Below, one piece after another: positions 8,015-18,513 of a stretch of 64,000 bases of DNA. How positions within the stretch are numbered: position 1 is the first letter of the stretch; each line of letters starts with the position of its first letter. The stretch spans positions 32,567-96,566 of the forward strand of contig JAUXOK010000026.1 in NCBI GenBank assembly GCA_030682255.1. The letters run 5' to 3'. The translations under genes were made by a program, and so were the position numbers. Under the pieces are notes generated by a model. That model saw nothing but the letters and a program-made list of their open reading frames with translations, was not told where the DNA came from and made no database searches. The stretch is from Bacteroidota bacterium (GTDB lineage: Bacteria > Bacteroidota > Bacteroidia > NS11-12g > UBA955).

Positions 8015-8815
8015 ATGAAACACAAAGCCATACTTATCATAAGTCTTTTGCTTAATTTCCCATTATTCAGTCAAACGAATATTACAAAAATCGATTCAAT
8101 CAAAATCATCAATGGCAGCTCTATCAGTCATGACGGCTTGGGGAATCTCTATGTGATTACACCTACAAACGACATCATCAAATACGATTTCAAAGGCAAA
8201 TTAATCGCTACAGTAAACAATAAAGTTTTAGGCAATATTTCTTGGATAGATGCGAGCAACCCATTTGAAATTTATGTTTTTTTCAGAGACCAAAACAAAT
8301 TGCTTTTATTGGATAATCTCCTCAACCAGCTATCTATTATAGACTTTGAATCCATTGGCATTTCACAAATTGCTTGTATATCGAGAAGTTTCGACAATCA
8401 AATCTGGTTGTTTGATATGGCAGATTTTAAATTGAAAAAATACAGCAAAGATTTAAAACTCATTTTAGAAAGTGCGCCTTTTAATTTATTGCCCAATTTC
8501 AAACAAATCAATCCTACTCAAATTAGTGATTTCAATTCAGGTTTATATATTCTCAACAAAAATCAAATTTTTGAATTCGATATTTTTGGCAATTACAACA
8601 AAATGGTTTTTAGCGACACATTAATTTCATTTCAAAAATATGAGCACATGATTGCTTTTACCAAAAACAATCAACTCCTGCTATTCGATACCCAAAACTT
8701 TAAAATATCGAGCATACCTCTTGCAACACCAAATCTTGTAAAAGATATTAGAATTGTTAAAAATAGAATTTACATATTAACGGATGAATATGTAATTTTG
8801 CAACCCCTTCAATAA
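8015..8815 (+). CDS. Secreted beta-propeller-like protein of unknown function
   Basis: A 266-residue protein with an N-terminal signal peptide ([20 protein letters not shown]). The rest has short repeated strands typical of a propeller, such as [34 protein letters not shown] and [17 protein letters not shown], each an aromatic-rich strand followed by a Gly/Asn turn. I see no catalytic motif. It follows lpxH after 4 bp and precedes prfA after 13 bp, so it is probably read from the lpxH promoter. A role in the periplasm or at the cell surface is inferred only from the signal peptide. Confidence 0.7.
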   Translation: MKHKAILIISLLLNFPLFSQTNITKIDSIKIINGSSISHDGLGNLYVITPTNDIIKYDFKGKLIATVNNKVLGNISWIDASNPFEIYVFFRDQNKLLLLDNLLNQLSIIDFESIGISQIACISRSFDNQIWLFDMADFKLKKYSKDLKLILESAPFNLLPNFKQINPTQISDFNSGLYILNKNQIFEFDIFGNYNKMVFSDTLISFQKYEHMIAFTKNNQLLLFDTQNFKISSIPLATPNLVKDIRIVKNRIYILTDEYVILQPLQ

Positions 8816-8828
8816 AAAGGGAAAGACC

Positions 8829-9905
8829 ATGTTAGAAAAATTAGAGGCGATAGAAGCCAGATTTCGTGAATTAGAATTATTGCTGAGTAATTCAGAAACC
8901 ATGCAGGACATGAAACGTTTTACACAGCTGAACAAAGAATACAGTGATTTAAAAGAAGTGGTTGATACAACCATCGAATACCGCAATTCATTAAACTACT
9001 ATCAACAAGCCAAAGACATGTTGGCAAACGAAAAAGATAGTGAGATGAAAGAAATGGCACGTATAGAAGCAGATGAAATGGAAACCAAAATTGCAGAATT
9101 AGAGGATACCATTCGATTAATGCTAATCCCCAAAGATCCAGAAGATGCCAAAAATGCCATTATAGAAATCAGAGCAGGCACGGGCGGAGACGAAGCGAGT
9201 TTGTTTGCTGGCGATTTGATGAAAATGTATTACAGATACTGCGAAAACAAAGGATGGAAAGTGGAGCTTTTAGATGAAAACGAAGGCACAGCTGGTGGTT
9301 ACAAGGAAGTTATTTTAGAAGTTTCTGGCAAAAATGTATATGGTGATTTAAAATATGAAAGTGGTGTTCACAGGGTGCAAAGGGTTCCCAAAACAGAAAG
9401 TGCGGGAAGAGTTCACACCTCGGCTGCCACAGTGGCAGTTTTACCAGAGGCAGACGAAGTAGATGTTCAATTAAACCCTGCTGACATTGATATGCAAACC
9501 AGTAGAAGTGGTGGCGCTGGTGGACAGAATGTCAACAAAGTTGAAACAAAAGTTCAATTAACCCACAGACCCTCAGGCATCGTTGTTGTTTGTCAAGTAG
9601 AACGTTCGCAATTAGGAAACAGAGAGCGAGCCATGCAAATGCTAAGAACCAAATTATATGAAATTGCGTTAGAAGAACATAATTCCAAAATTGCTAGCGC
9701 CAGAAAAACTTTAGTAGCCAGTGGCGATAGAAGCGCTAAAATTAGAACATACAATTTTCCTCAAGGCAGGGTAACCGACCATCGTATTAATATGACTGTT
9801 TATTCATTAGATGCTTTTTTGAATGGCGAAATTCAAACCATGATAGATGCATTAAAAGTGGCTGAAAATGCGGAAAGAATGAAAGAAGGAAGCGGAAATC
9901 AATAA
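8829..9905 (+). CDS. prfA: Peptide chain release factor 1
   Basis: It recognises UAA and UAG in the ribosomal A site and triggers peptide release. The 358-residue protein carries [11 protein letters not shown] with the catalytic GGQ, and the RF1-type codon-recognition loop [10 protein letters not shown], where the tripeptide PxT is PKT (PAT in E. coli). Ser-Pro-Phe, the RF2 signature, is absent. The gene has an AG-rich ribosome binding site (aaagggaaagacc) before ATG 8829. It lies 13 bp downstream of the propeller-like gene. Confidence 0.96.
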   Translation: MLEKLEAIEARFRELELLLSNSETMQDMKRFTQLNKEYSDLKEVVDTTIEYRNSLNYYQQAKDMLANEKDSEMKEMARIEADEMETKIAELEDTIRLMLIPKDPEDAKNAIIEIRAGTGGDEASLFAGDLMKMYYRYCENKGWKVELLDENEGTAGGYKEVILEVSGKNVYGDLKYESGVHRVQRVPKTESAGRVHTSAATVAVLPEADEVDVQLNPADIDMQTSRSGGAGGQNVNKVETKVQLTHRPSGIVVVCQVERSQLGNRERAMQMLRTKLYEIALEEHNSKIASARKTLVASGDRSAKIRTYNFPQGRVTDHRINMTVYSLDAFLNGEIQTMIDALKVAENAERMKEGSGNQ

Positions 9906-9964
9906 CGAATATCATCTACGAAGCTAAGCAGTTACCTTAACTTTTAATAAAAGACTAACAGCAG

Positions 9965-10072
9965 TTAAACCCCAGCAGGGCCTTGTTTCAAACCATCACC
10001 ATTTTTGCGAATTGGTTTTTCAACACCGCGTTTGCGACTTTTTACATTCTGATATTTTTTTTGAGTATTCAT
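9965..10072 (-). CDS. Possible 35-residue basic peptide
   Basis: A short reverse frame starts at ATG 10072 and stops at TAA 9965. It encodes MNTQKKYQNVKSRKRGVE followed by KPIRKNGDGLKQGPAGV, with 10 Lys/Arg among 35 residues. The composition (KSRKRG, a Gly-rich tail) resembles small nucleic-acid or ribosome-associated peptides more than random AT-rich DNA would. The ribosome binding site is weak and no promoter is evident. It sits alone in the 293-bp gap between prfA and the convergent sensory gene. I do not recognise a family; a chance frame remains possible. Confidence 0.4.
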   Translation of the reverse strand: MNTQKKYQNVKSRKRGVEKPIRKNGDGLKQGPAGV

Positions 10073-10198
10073 GACTCTAATGTTGCTTATTCAACGCAAT
10101 AACATGTTCAATTATTGTGCCTGATTTTATATATTAGACACATCATACGTTAAAAACGTTTCACAACACCAGAAAAAATGATAAAAAAATGACAATTC

Positions 10199-13100
10199 TT
10201 AGTTTTTACCTTTCACCAACTTAACTATCTTGTTGTACAACAAACTTTCATTGATTGGCTTAGATATGTAACCATTCATTCCAAATTCTTGGCATTTTGA
10301 AACATCGGCTGTGGTTACATCTGCGGTTAGTGCAATAATCGGAATTTGAGATTTCATAACTTGGCGAATGTGTTCTGTAGCTTCAAAACCATTCATTTCT
10401 GGCATTTGCAAATCCATCAATATGATATCATAATTGTTGTTTACCAATTTTTCAATTGCCAATTTTCCGTTATCTACAATATCAAAATCAAATCCAAAAT
10501 CTGTTAAGATGATTTTAATCAGCAATTTATTTAATTCAAAATCTTCCGCTACCAACACTTTGAGCCCCTTTATTGCTTTATCTATTACAAGTGTTTCTAT
10601 CTCTTCGTCTTCTTCTGCCTTTATATTTGTTTTTCCAAAAGGCATACTAAATTTAAATGTTGAGCCAACACCAATCTTACTTTTTAGACTTATACTTCCA
10701 CCTTGAGATTCTATTAATTGCTTTACAATTGCTAAACCCAATCCAGTGCCGCCATAAGTATTAGCTGTACCAATTTCAGCCTGTTCAAACACATTGAAAA
10801 TCGCATCTATTTTATTAGAAGAAACACCAATTCCAGTATCAGTAACAGCAAACTCAATAATTACATTTTCATCTACTTCTTTAAGCAACGTTAAGCTTAC
10901 AGAAATTTTCCCTTTGTGAGTAAATTTAACAGCATTACTTAAGAGATTTAACAAAATCTGATTTAATCTCACTGAATCACCTAAAACGATTAATGGAATT
11001 TTACTGTCAAATTCCTTAACAATCTCTAAATTCTTCTCTTTGATTTTTAAATAAAAAGAATGCAAGATCGATCTGATAGATTTACGTATTTCAAAAGGCT
11101 GGTTTTCAAAAGTCATTCTGCCTGCATCAACTTTTGCCAAATCAAGAATATCATTTATCAGCAAGTTTAAGGACTTGCCGCTTGTATGTATAGCCTGAAC
11201 AAACTCTTTTTGATCTGCAGCTATTTGACTTTTCATTAATACACTTGTAAAACCTAAAATTGAATTTAAAGGTGTTCTGATTTCATGACTCATATTTGAC
11301 AAAAACTGTTGCTTGGATTTAGTTGCATTTTCAGCATTTATTTTGGCATCCATTAACTCTTTTTCAAACAACTTATTTTTTGTTACATCCGAAATAGCTA
11401 AGAGGATTAATTCTTCTTGATTCATCTTTTGAATGATTCGCCTGGCATTGAGCAACATCGTTTTTTCGCCAATAGACGGAAACATGTGTGAAATTTCAAA
11501 ATCTCTTAAATCTGTATTTCTTGGAAGAATATCGTCTAACAATTCTCTAAGACGGGGAATATCCCATTGTTTGTTTCCTAAATCATACAATAAAACCCCT
11601 TCTGTTTCATCTCTATTTACATAAAAGGCATTATAAAACGATTCATTTGCAGATTTTACTCGAAGATTCTTATCCAACACCAACATGGGCTCATGAAGCG
11701 TAGAAAGTAAAGCATCGGCATACTCATATGCCTCATTGAGCAGATCATTTCTAGTTTGCAATTCCTGATTGGTGGTGGTCAATTCTTCGTTGGCTGATTC
11801 AATTTCCTCTTTGGAAGTTTCCAATTCTTCGTTTAATGTTTGCAACTCCTCGTTACTAGATACAACCTCTTCATTTGAGCTCTGCAGCTCCTCAGTAAAA
11901 GCCTCATGTTCCATTGCTATCTCGAGAGCATCTGCTTGGGCTGCCGCCAATTCCAATTCAAGCTTTTTTATCCTGCGGTCTTTAGCTAACGAAGCGCCCT
12001 TATTTCCCGATTGCGGATTTAAAAAAAACGACTCTATTTGTTCATGTTCTTTAAAAACAACCAGAAGTAGCGGTTCTTCCATATCATTATTCATTACATC
12101 GTTTTTTAATGGAACAATTTCCAAACTCATGATTCTGAGAGCTGTTTCGCTATTCGAAGCATTCATTTCGATGCCACTTTTGCGATAAGGTTGTTTTGTT
12201 TTAATAACCTTAGTAATAGCATTACGTAATTCAAAAGCAATTTCAGGGCGTGCCATTTTTAAAATATTAAACGTAGGTTTGCCTTTGGGATGGGTTAAAA
12301 ACAAATCGGTTGAGCCTCTAAACTGAACAATTTCCATTTGATGATTAATAACCACACTTGCTGGCATAAAATCAGACACCAACAAAGCATCAATGGCATT
12401 ATCAAGACCATTTTGATTTATAGCATAGTTCTGCTTAGTTTTGTTTTTATTAGGAATAATTATTTCAATTGCACTTTGTTGTGAAAAACGAGGCAATAAA
12501 GCAGGGAGTGTTCGAGAACCTGAATTAATTTTACGCGAGAAAACTTTATATTTCTTATTGAACGCTGTAAATAAATTGACAGATTGACTGATGTTTTCAG
12601 ATTTCCCTAACATCAAAAAACCATCTTCGTTCAACGCATAATGAAAGGTGTTGACCGTTTTTTTCTGAGCCGGAATATCAAAATAGATAAACAGATTGCA
12701 ACAACTGATAAAATCCAATCTTGAAAAGGGTGGGTCTCTTAAAATATTATGTTGAGCAAATACACACATATCGCGCACCGCTTTATTTACCCTAAATCCA
12801 CCCTCTGATTTAACAAAAAAACGTTGGATGCGCTTGGGCGAAACAGATTCCAATTCTTGTAATGAATAATGACCAATTCTGGCTTTGTTGATTGCCTGAA
12901 CACTGAGATCTGTTGCAAAAATTTGGATAGGTAGTAATGACGATTTACTCTCCTGTATTTCGAGCAATATCATTGCAATGGAATAAGCCTCCTCCCCAGA
13001 TGCACATGCAGGCACCCAAATGCGGAGTGTATCTCCTAATGTTTTCTTTTTTAGCAACTTTGGAAAAATTGTTTCCTTTAAATATTTATGAGTATCAGTA

Positions 13101-13987
13101 TCACGAAAAAAACTGGTTACATTAATTAATAAATCTTGATAAAGAATGTCAATTTCCTCCTTTTTTTGAATAAGTAGATTTGCATAATCTTTAAGTAATG
13201 TTACTTTATTCAACATCATTCTTCGAATAATTCGCCTTTTGATGGTGTTCATTTTGTATGCACTAAAGTCAACCCCTGTTTCTTTGTGCAACAAGGTTAA
13301 AATAATTTTCAAATCTGGATTATGATTATCAATCAGGTCTTCCTCAGCGTTTTTATCGCCAATCGTTTTCACCAATGGATTTTTGCTCAGTCGGTTTAAT
13401 TCTAAAGCGATATCTTTGGGAGATAACGTAAAATCTACCACACCAGCGGCAATGGCAGAATGAGGCATGCTAGTAAATTTGGCTGTGTCATCTTGCGCAA
13501 AGGTAAGCCCACCCTCGTGCTTAATAGCTTTCATACCAATGGTTCCATCGCTAGCACTACCACTTAGAATAACACCAATTACCCTTTCTTTTTGCGCTGC
13601 TGCAAGCGAAGAGAAAAGAATATCAATAGAAATGGCTGCACTGCTATCTGAACGGGGGATTAATTTTATATGACCATCTGTTACCTCAATGCCCTTATTG
13701 TATGGAATTACAAACACATTATTGGGTTGTATTTTATCCATATCATCAATCTCTTGCACAATCATGCTAGTCTTTTTTGCCAAAATTTCTGACAGCATAC
13801 TTTTGTGGTCGGGACTTAGATGTTGCACATAAATAAATGCCATACCAGTGTCGGCAGGCAGATACCTCAAAAGTTCCATCATTGCCTCAAGCCCCCCAGC
13901 AGAAGCCCCAATGGCTACTACAGGAAAAGTATTTACTTTAACATCTACTTTTGCAGTCGTTTTCTTTTTGGCTAAAGAGGCTTTCAT
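10199..13987 (-). CDS. CheB-CheR-PAS hybrid histidine kinase with receiver domain
   Basis: A 1262-residue soluble signalling protein. In order: CheB methylesterase domain (about 20-205) with the catalytic triad in GASAGG (Ser29), YVQHLSP (His56) and SGSASDG (Asp147); CheR methyltransferase (about 225-480) with ACASGEEAYS for SAM binding; a degenerate PAS segment; a coiled coil (about 665-745) of EELxxxNEE heptads; a PAS domain; HisKA with SHEIRTPLN (His near 899); an HATPase with DTGIGV and GGTGLGLAIV; and a C-terminal receiver with ILMDLQMP (phospho-Asp near 1194). There is no membrane segment. All catalytic residues appear intact. No chemoreceptor or other che gene is in the window, so its partners are elsewhere. 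The family is known as CheB/CheR fusion two-component proteins; the signal is unknown. Confidence 0.93.
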   Translation of the reverse strand: MKASLAKKKTTAKVDVKVNTFPVVAIGASAGGLEAMMELLRYLPADTGMAFIYVQHLSPDHKSMLSEILAKKTSMIVQEIDDMDKIQPNNVFVIPYNKGIEVTDGHIKLIPRSDSSAAISIDILFSSLAAAQKERVIGVILSGSASDGTIGMKAIKHEGGLTFAQDDTAKFTSMPHSAIAAGVVDFTLSPKDIALELNRLSKNPLVKTIGDKNAEEDLIDNHNPDLKIILTLLHKETGVDFSAYKMNTIKRRIIRRMMLNKVTLLKDYANLLIQKKEEIDILYQDLLINVTSFFRDTDTHKYLKETIFPKLLKKKTLGDTLRIWVPACASGEEAYSIAMILLEIQESKSSLLPIQIFATDLSVQAINKARIGHYSLQELESVSPKRIQRFFVKSEGGFRVNKAVRDMCVFAQHNILRDPPFSRLDFISCCNLFIYFDIPAQKKTVNTFHYALNEDGFLMLGKSENISQSVNLFTAFNKKYKVFSRKINSGSRTLPALLPRFSQQSAIEIIIPNKNKTKQNYAINQNGLDNAIDALLVSDFMPASVVINHQMEIVQFRGSTDLFLTHPKGKPTFNILKMARPEIAFELRNAITKVIKTKQPYRKSGIEMNASNSETALRIMSLEIVPLKNDVMNNDMEEPLLLVVFKEHEQIESFFLNPQSGNKGASLAKDRRIKKLELELAAAQADALEIAMEHEAFTEELQSSNEEVVSSNEELQTLNEELETSKEEIESANEELTTTNQELQTRNDLLNEAYEYADALLSTLHEPMLVLDKNLRVKSANESFYNAFYVNRDETEGVLLYDLGNKQWDIPRLRELLDDILPRNTDLRDFEISHMFPSIGEKTMLLNARRIIQKMNQEELILLAISDVTKNKLFEKELMDAKINAENATKSKQQFLSNMSHEIRTPLNSILGFTSVLMKSQIAADQKEFVQAIHTSGKSLNLLINDILDLAKVDAGRMTFENQPFEIRKSIRSILHSFYLKIKEKNLEIVKEFDSKIPLIVLGDSVRLNQILLNLLSNAVKFTHKGKISVSLTLLKEVDENVIIEFAVTDTGIGVSSNKIDAIFNVFEQAEIGTANTYGGTGLGLAIVKQLIESQGGSISLKSKIGVGSTFKFSMPFGKTNIKAEEDEEIETLVIDKAIKGLKVLVAEDFELNKLLIKIILTDFGFDFDIVDNGKLAIEKLVNNNYDIILMDLQMPEMNGFEATEHIRQVMKSQIPIIALTADVTTADVSKCQEFGMNGYISKPINESLLYNKIVKLVKGKN

Positions 13988-14378
13988 TGAAAAGTATATG
14001 GTTTAAGATTAAAAGCAATCATCATACGAAGATAGACTTATATAATTGTAAACTACTATGAAATTGGTTTTATATTAATGAGATTGGTTTGTGATAATTT
14101 TCTGCATTACACTTAAATTAAATTGCCGTTAATTTACTTTAACAATAAACATTTCTCACTAAGGCTGACTTATGTGATTGGAGGCAAAGAATAAACCTAG
14201 TTACAACAAGGCAATATTTAATAATTTGGGGATTTGTTAAAAATGGACTTTATTTGCAAAAGCTAAACTGAAATATTGAGAATAAATCATCCATTTAAAA
14301 AGTTCTATTTATGTTTTTTGGAGAAAATTTTACCATTCCATGGACGTTAGCATAAATTTCAAAACAAAATATAACCTA
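13988..14378. other. 391-bp spacer between divergent genes
   Basis: AT-rich DNA that must hold the promoters of both divergent genes. Near-matches to the -7 motif exist on the reverse strand (TATCTTCG and TACTTTTC), but none is perfect. A reading frame continues 13 codons upstream of the forward gene, without signal-peptide character. I see no repeat, tRNA or small gene. Confidence 0.5.
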
Positions 14379-17072
14379 ATGAAAAAAATAATTCTACTCC
14401 TATTAACTTCAATTCAAATAATTACCTACGCACAATTGCAAGATTTTGATTCTGGAGTTTTCCCGCCTACAACTCCAAATGTAATTACAAACCCTATATG
14501 GTCAGGGGGCACTTCATCAGGCAATCCAGCAACATGGTATCGAAGTGATGACGTTGTTGTTAATGGCACTTTTGGCAATGACGGACTAAACAATGGCTTT
14601 GGTGGAACGGGCAATTGTGTAATTCTATATTCTAACAGATTAGATGGTTATAATCCTTTTTTTGAAGTAGATATGATTATTAACAATGTTGACATGTCTT
14701 CTTATTCCTCACCCATGTTAAAATTCTATATTAAACATCCTGATGGGGGTGAAGAAATTGAGATTGCAGCAAGTGACTCGGGGGGAACATATTCAGTTCT
14801 ACAAACATTTTCTTCGAACTACAGCAATTGGACATTAGTTTCAGTTGATTTATCTTCATATGGCAATTCGACCGATGTATCAATTCGATTCAGAGGAAAG
14901 GAATCTTCGCCTTTCAGTGCAGATATGATAAATGTGGGTATTGACAATATTGAGATAATTGAACAGACTAATATGGCTTACCTTTCATCAACAACTTCTC
15001 ATGTAAATTGCGGATTAAAACAAGGTTACAACAATCAAGCAATTATGAAGATTGAAGTAGTAACTCAAGGAACACTAAATCCAATTGATTTAACTAAATT
15101 AGTGATGAATACAAGCGGATCATCAGATGATTGCAATGATGTAAGATTGAAGAAAATTTATTATACTGGAACAAGCAATAGTTTTAGCACAATTAATCTA
15201 ATTGGCTCCACTGAACTTACGGGTACATACACCATCAATAGCAAAATAAACCTAAGTGAAGGCACTAATTATTTTTGGTTAGCTTGTGATATTTCTGATT
15301 CAGCTACATTATCAGATACTGTTGATGCTGAATGTGTTAACATAGTTGTAAATGGGAATACAGAAACACCAACAATTACTGCACCAATTGGCAGCCTTGC
15401 TATAAATAACACTGGAATTTTTGTAGTTAGCAATCTCAACAATACTGGTGCAGGCTCTTTTAGAGATGCCATTAATTCAGCTTCAGCATATAATTGCGGA
15501 GATGCCATTGTAGATGCATCGGGAGTTTCGGGAATAATTAACTGGAACAGCCAAATAAACCTAAACACAAATCACAACATTTCGATAATTGGGTCAGGGC
15601 CTAATAATCTAACAATTAGGGGAACCCCTGGGGGATTTATGTATCATTATGGAGAGGGTTCAATACAAATAGAAGGTTTTCATTTTACAAAATTTTCATC
15701 AGGGGTAGTTGGACAAGCTATAATTTACAAGCCAAACTCTGCAGGGGATATTCATATAAAGAATTGCAACGTTGATTCAAATACTGTTAGATTTCTATAT
15801 ATTCCAAATAGCTCAGGGGATTTAATCATAGAAAACAGCACATTTTCTAATAACACTAATAGTATTCAATCGGGGGTTATGTATATTGCTAATATGGGCG
15901 GGAGCATAAAACTATCAAATAGCACATTCTACAACAATTATTCAGCTGAATATGCTGGAGTAATGTATGTAGCTAATGTTTCAGGGGGGCTATTCATTGA
16001 AAATTGCACTTTCATGAATAATTCATGCTTGCAAAGTTTTGGTGGAGCAATTAGGGCAGCAAATGCATCACCCGTAGTTCTTAACACCACTTTTGAAAAC
16101 AATACACCCAATGAATTTTTCGGAAGTTTGTCTATGAATTACTCACATATGAGTAATACCTCCTCTGCTAATATTTCAGGAGCAAATAACATCCTAAATG
16201 TATCTGGAGGTTTATCGGCATTGGGCAATAATGGCGGAAAAACACCTACCTGTTCAATAAATACAGGTTCTATATTAATAAATGCAGGAACAACAAACCT
16301 TATCTACGATCAAAGGGGATATGGCAGACCAAACATGAGTGACATAGGGGCATATGAGTTTAATGGCGCTCAAGATGTTACAGCGCCTGTTCCTGATTCA
16401 GCAACCCTATCTGATGTTAATTATTGTTTTTCTGTTTTTGCTCTAACAGCTCCAACAGCAACAGATGATTTTGCTTCCACTGTTAATGTATCAAACGATG
16501 CTTGCTTGCCAATCACGACTCCGGGAACAACAGTTGTAACCTGGACTTTTGACGATGGCAATGGAAATACAATTACCAAAACTCAGAATATAATCAATAC
16601 CACTATAAATACATCTACAACACTAACTGGATCGAACATTTCATCAAATGCGATTGATGCATCCTATCAATGGTTAGACTGCAACAATAATTATGCTGTT
16701 ATTAGTGAGGAAACAAAAGCTACTTACACGCCTTCCGCTAATGGCAGTTATGCTGTTAAACTAACAAAAAATGGGTGTATAGACACGTCTTCATGTGTTA
16801 CGATTTCCAATTTAGGCATCATTGAAAACAGTTTTGGCAAGAATTTAATATTGTATCCAAATCCAACCAATGGAAGTTTATCGGTTGATTTAGGCGAATT
16901 TATGGGTTCTATAAAAATTAATATAACTGATATAAGTGGAAGACTAATTCAGACTTCAGAATTCATCAACACTCAGACCATTAATCTAAGTATTACTGAG
17001 CCATCTGGTATTTACATCCTTACTATAGAATCTGCTGGACATAAGGCTATTTTTCAAATTTTGAAAAATTAA
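14379..17072 (+). CDS. Secreted beta-helix protein with T9SS sorting domain
   Basis: An 897-residue exported protein. A signal peptide (MKKIILLLLTSIQIITYAQ) is followed by a jelly-roll or MAM-like module (about 25-200, ending INVGIDNIEI). Then comes a module resembling the N-terminal domain of BNR-repeat sialidases (about 205-335), and a parallel beta-helix region (about 350-620) with repeated NSTF.NN and GVMYIAN turns. It closes with a choice-of-anchor Q motif (DQRGYGRPNMSDIGAYEFN). An HYR-like Ig domain (TFDDGNGNTITKTQ), a QWLDCNNNY module and a T9SS type A tail (ILYPNPTNGSLSVDLG) complete it. The QWLDCN module also occurs in the chitinase as QWIDCNKGF. I see no catalytic residues; adhesin or polysaccharide binding is plausible. 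The start at 14379 was chosen for the signal peptide. Confidence 0.8.
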   Translation: MKKIILLLLTSIQIITYAQLQDFDSGVFPPTTPNVITNPIWSGGTSSGNPATWYRSDDVVVNGTFGNDGLNNGFGGTGNCVILYSNRLDGYNPFFEVDMIINNVDMSSYSSPMLKFYIKHPDGGEEIEIAASDSGGTYSVLQTFSSNYSNWTLVSVDLSSYGNSTDVSIRFRGKESSPFSADMINVGIDNIEIIEQTNMAYLSSTTSHVNCGLKQGYNNQAIMKIEVVTQGTLNPIDLTKLVMNTSGSSDDCNDVRLKKIYYTGTSNSFSTINLIGSTELTGTYTINSKINLSEGTNYFWLACDISDSATLSDTVDAECVNIVVNGNTETPTITAPIGSLAINNTGIFVVSNLNNTGAGSFRDAINSASAYNCGDAIVDASGVSGIINWNSQINLNTNHNISIIGSGPNNLTIRGTPGGFMYHYGEGSIQIEGFHFTKFSSGVVGQAIIYKPNSAGDIHIKNCNVDSNTVRFLYIPNSSGDLIIENSTFSNNTNSIQSGVMYIANMGGSIKLSNSTFYNNYSAEYAGVMYVANVSGGLFIENCTFMNNSCLQSFGGAIRAANASPVVLNTTFENNTPNEFFGSLSMNYSHMSNTSSANISGANNILNVSGGLSALGNNGGKTPTCSINTGSILINAGTTNLIYDQRGYGRPNMSDIGAYEFNGAQDVTAPVPDSATLSDVNYCFSVFALTAPTATDDFASTVNVSNDACLPITTPGTTVVTWTFDDGNGNTITKTQNIINTTINTSTTLTGSNISSNAIDASYQWLDCNNNYAVISEETKATYTPSANGSYAVKLTKNGCIDTSSCVTISNLGIIENSFGKNLILYPNPTNGSLSVDLGEFMGSIKINITDISGRLIQTSEFINTQTINLSITEPSGIYILTIESAGHKAIFQILKN

Positions 17073-17559
17073 AACGTTTCACTAACATTTTGACTTTAAT
17101 CCAAAAACACAAATCATTCATATTTGATAACAAATCCCTTAAGAAATTACTTGTACTTACATTAGTGAAATATTTATCTTAAAGAGAGAATTTAAATGAG
17201 CACAAACAACCTAAAAATTGGGCTATTTGTAGACATTTTTTTATTTTATTAGAAATCGTAAATTACACCCTCAACAACAAATTACTGACCGATTTGCACT
17301 TTGAATATAAACTGAAACTAAAATTGACATTTTGAAAGAACAATATTGAATAAACTAATAAAGTATTTCACTTTGAAGGATGACAAAAATTTAAATTTAG
17401 CGAACGATAAGTTTAACAGAAATTATTAAAAGTGCTTTGGACTTAGTACTAAAGCAAAGACGATTTTTTTTAAAATTTTGGAGTCAAAAAATTCATTTCG
17501 AACAAGAAAGAGAATCCCAAAAGCGTCAAAAAAGCAAAATCATTTTTCCCTCTATATAC
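17073..17559. other. 487-bp spacer, possibly a decayed gene start
   Basis: Lies between two convergent genes. From 17195 an ATG opens MSTNNLKIGLFVDIFLFY and then stops; the start resembles the KIGxFVDxxN opening of NYN/LabA-like proteins, but only 18 residues remain and I cannot follow the family further. A hairpin-like pair tgcttt/aaagca lies near 17432-17455. No complete gene is seen. Confidence 0.3.
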
Positions 17560-18495
17560 CTAAAACCCAATTTTATCCTTTACGATATAAAGTGGCCTTT
17601 GTTTGATTTCGCCATAGATTCTGCCAACATAACCGCCAATGATGCCGAGCACCAAAAGAATAATGCCCCCTATGAGTAAAATGGCTATCATTAAAAATGT
17701 CCAACCTTCTACCCACGATTTGGTGAACAGACGGATGTATAAGGAATAAACAATACCTACAAAAGCCGCTACTGAGGTTAGAAAACCCACAAAGGTGGCT
17801 ATTTTAAGTGGTGTATTTGAAAAAGACAAGATGGCATCGCTGGCTAAACCTATCATTTTTTTGAGTGGATATTTGGTTTCCCCTGCATATCGACTGTCTC
17901 TGTCGTATTCTACAAAAGTTTGGTTAAAACCTATCCATGCTACCATGCCTCTTACAAAACGATACGATTCACGCATTTTAAGAAACTGATTCAATGCTTG
18001 TCTGTCCATCAATCTGAAATCACCTGTGTCTTTTGGAATGTCTACATCGCTCAGTCGGTTGATGATTTTATAAAAATATTTGGCGGTCCAAAGTTTAAAA
18101 CCGCTCTCTCCTTCCCTATCCTTTCGTTTGCCAAAAACCACATCAAATCCCTCAGACCATTTTTCTATCATAGCAAGCATAATACTTGGTGGGTCTTGTA
18201 AATCTGCGTCAATCACAATTGCGGCATCCCCTTGGCAATGGTCTAGCCCTGCTGTTATGGCTAATTGATGCCCAAAGTTTCTAGAAAAATTTAAACATTT
18301 GATGCGTTGATTGTTTTGAGCTGCTTGTTTAATAAGTTGCAAAGTTTGGTCTTTGCTTCCATCGTTAACAAAAATTAATTCAAAATCATAAGTTTCTGTG
18401 GGCAACTCCGACATGGTATCGGTTAGTCTTTTCAATGTTTCAGGAAAAACAGCTTCCTCATTGAAACAGGGCACTATGACAGAAATTAATTTCAT
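17560..18495 (-). CDS. Family 2 glycosyltransferase, polyprenyl-phosphate type (GtrB/DPM1-like)
   Basis: It probably transfers a sugar from a nucleotide donor to undecaprenyl phosphate on the cytoplasmic face of the inner membrane. The GT-A domain (about 1-225) shows VIVPCFNEE, FVNDGSKDQT, the metal-binding DADLQDPP and SYRFVRGMVAW. Two C-terminal membrane helices (about 235-260 and 268-292) are followed by a short basic tail, the typical GtrB layout. The 311 residues fit. The sugar and the polymer served cannot be told from sequence. It ends convergently with the beta-helix gene and lies 18 bp downstream of pccB, so it may be in the same transcript. Confidence 0.88.
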   Translation of the reverse strand: MKLISVIVPCFNEEAVFPETLKRLTDTMSELPTETYDFELIFVNDGSKDQTLQLIKQAAQNNQRIKCLNFSRNFGHQLAITAGLDHCQGDAAIVIDADLQDPPSIMLAMIEKWSEGFDVVFGKRKDREGESGFKLWTAKYFYKIINRLSDVDIPKDTGDFRLMDRQALNQFLKMRESYRFVRGMVAWIGFNQTFVEYDRDSRYAGETKYPLKKMIGLASDAILSFSNTPLKIATFVGFLTSVAAFVGIVYSLYIRLFTKSWVEGWTFLMIAILLIGGIILLVLGIIGGYVGRIYGEIKQRPLYIVKDKIGF

Positions 18496-18513
18496 AAATT
18501 GGCTATAATGATA

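Noticed and set aside
9361..9440. PKT in place of PAT in release factor 1
   Set aside because: The tripeptide rule is PxT, and Bacteroidota commonly vary the middle residue; GGQ and the loop are intact.
13988..14378. Perfect promoter for the CheB-CheR kinase gene
   Set aside because: TATCTTCG and TACTTTTC deviate from TAnnTTTG and have no TTTG at the proper spacing, so no promoter was annotated.
17437..17679. Forward 80-codon frame near the glycosyltransferase end
   Set aside because: Its second half is the antisense of the glycosyltransferase C-terminus; the first half is AT-rich with no ribosome binding site.
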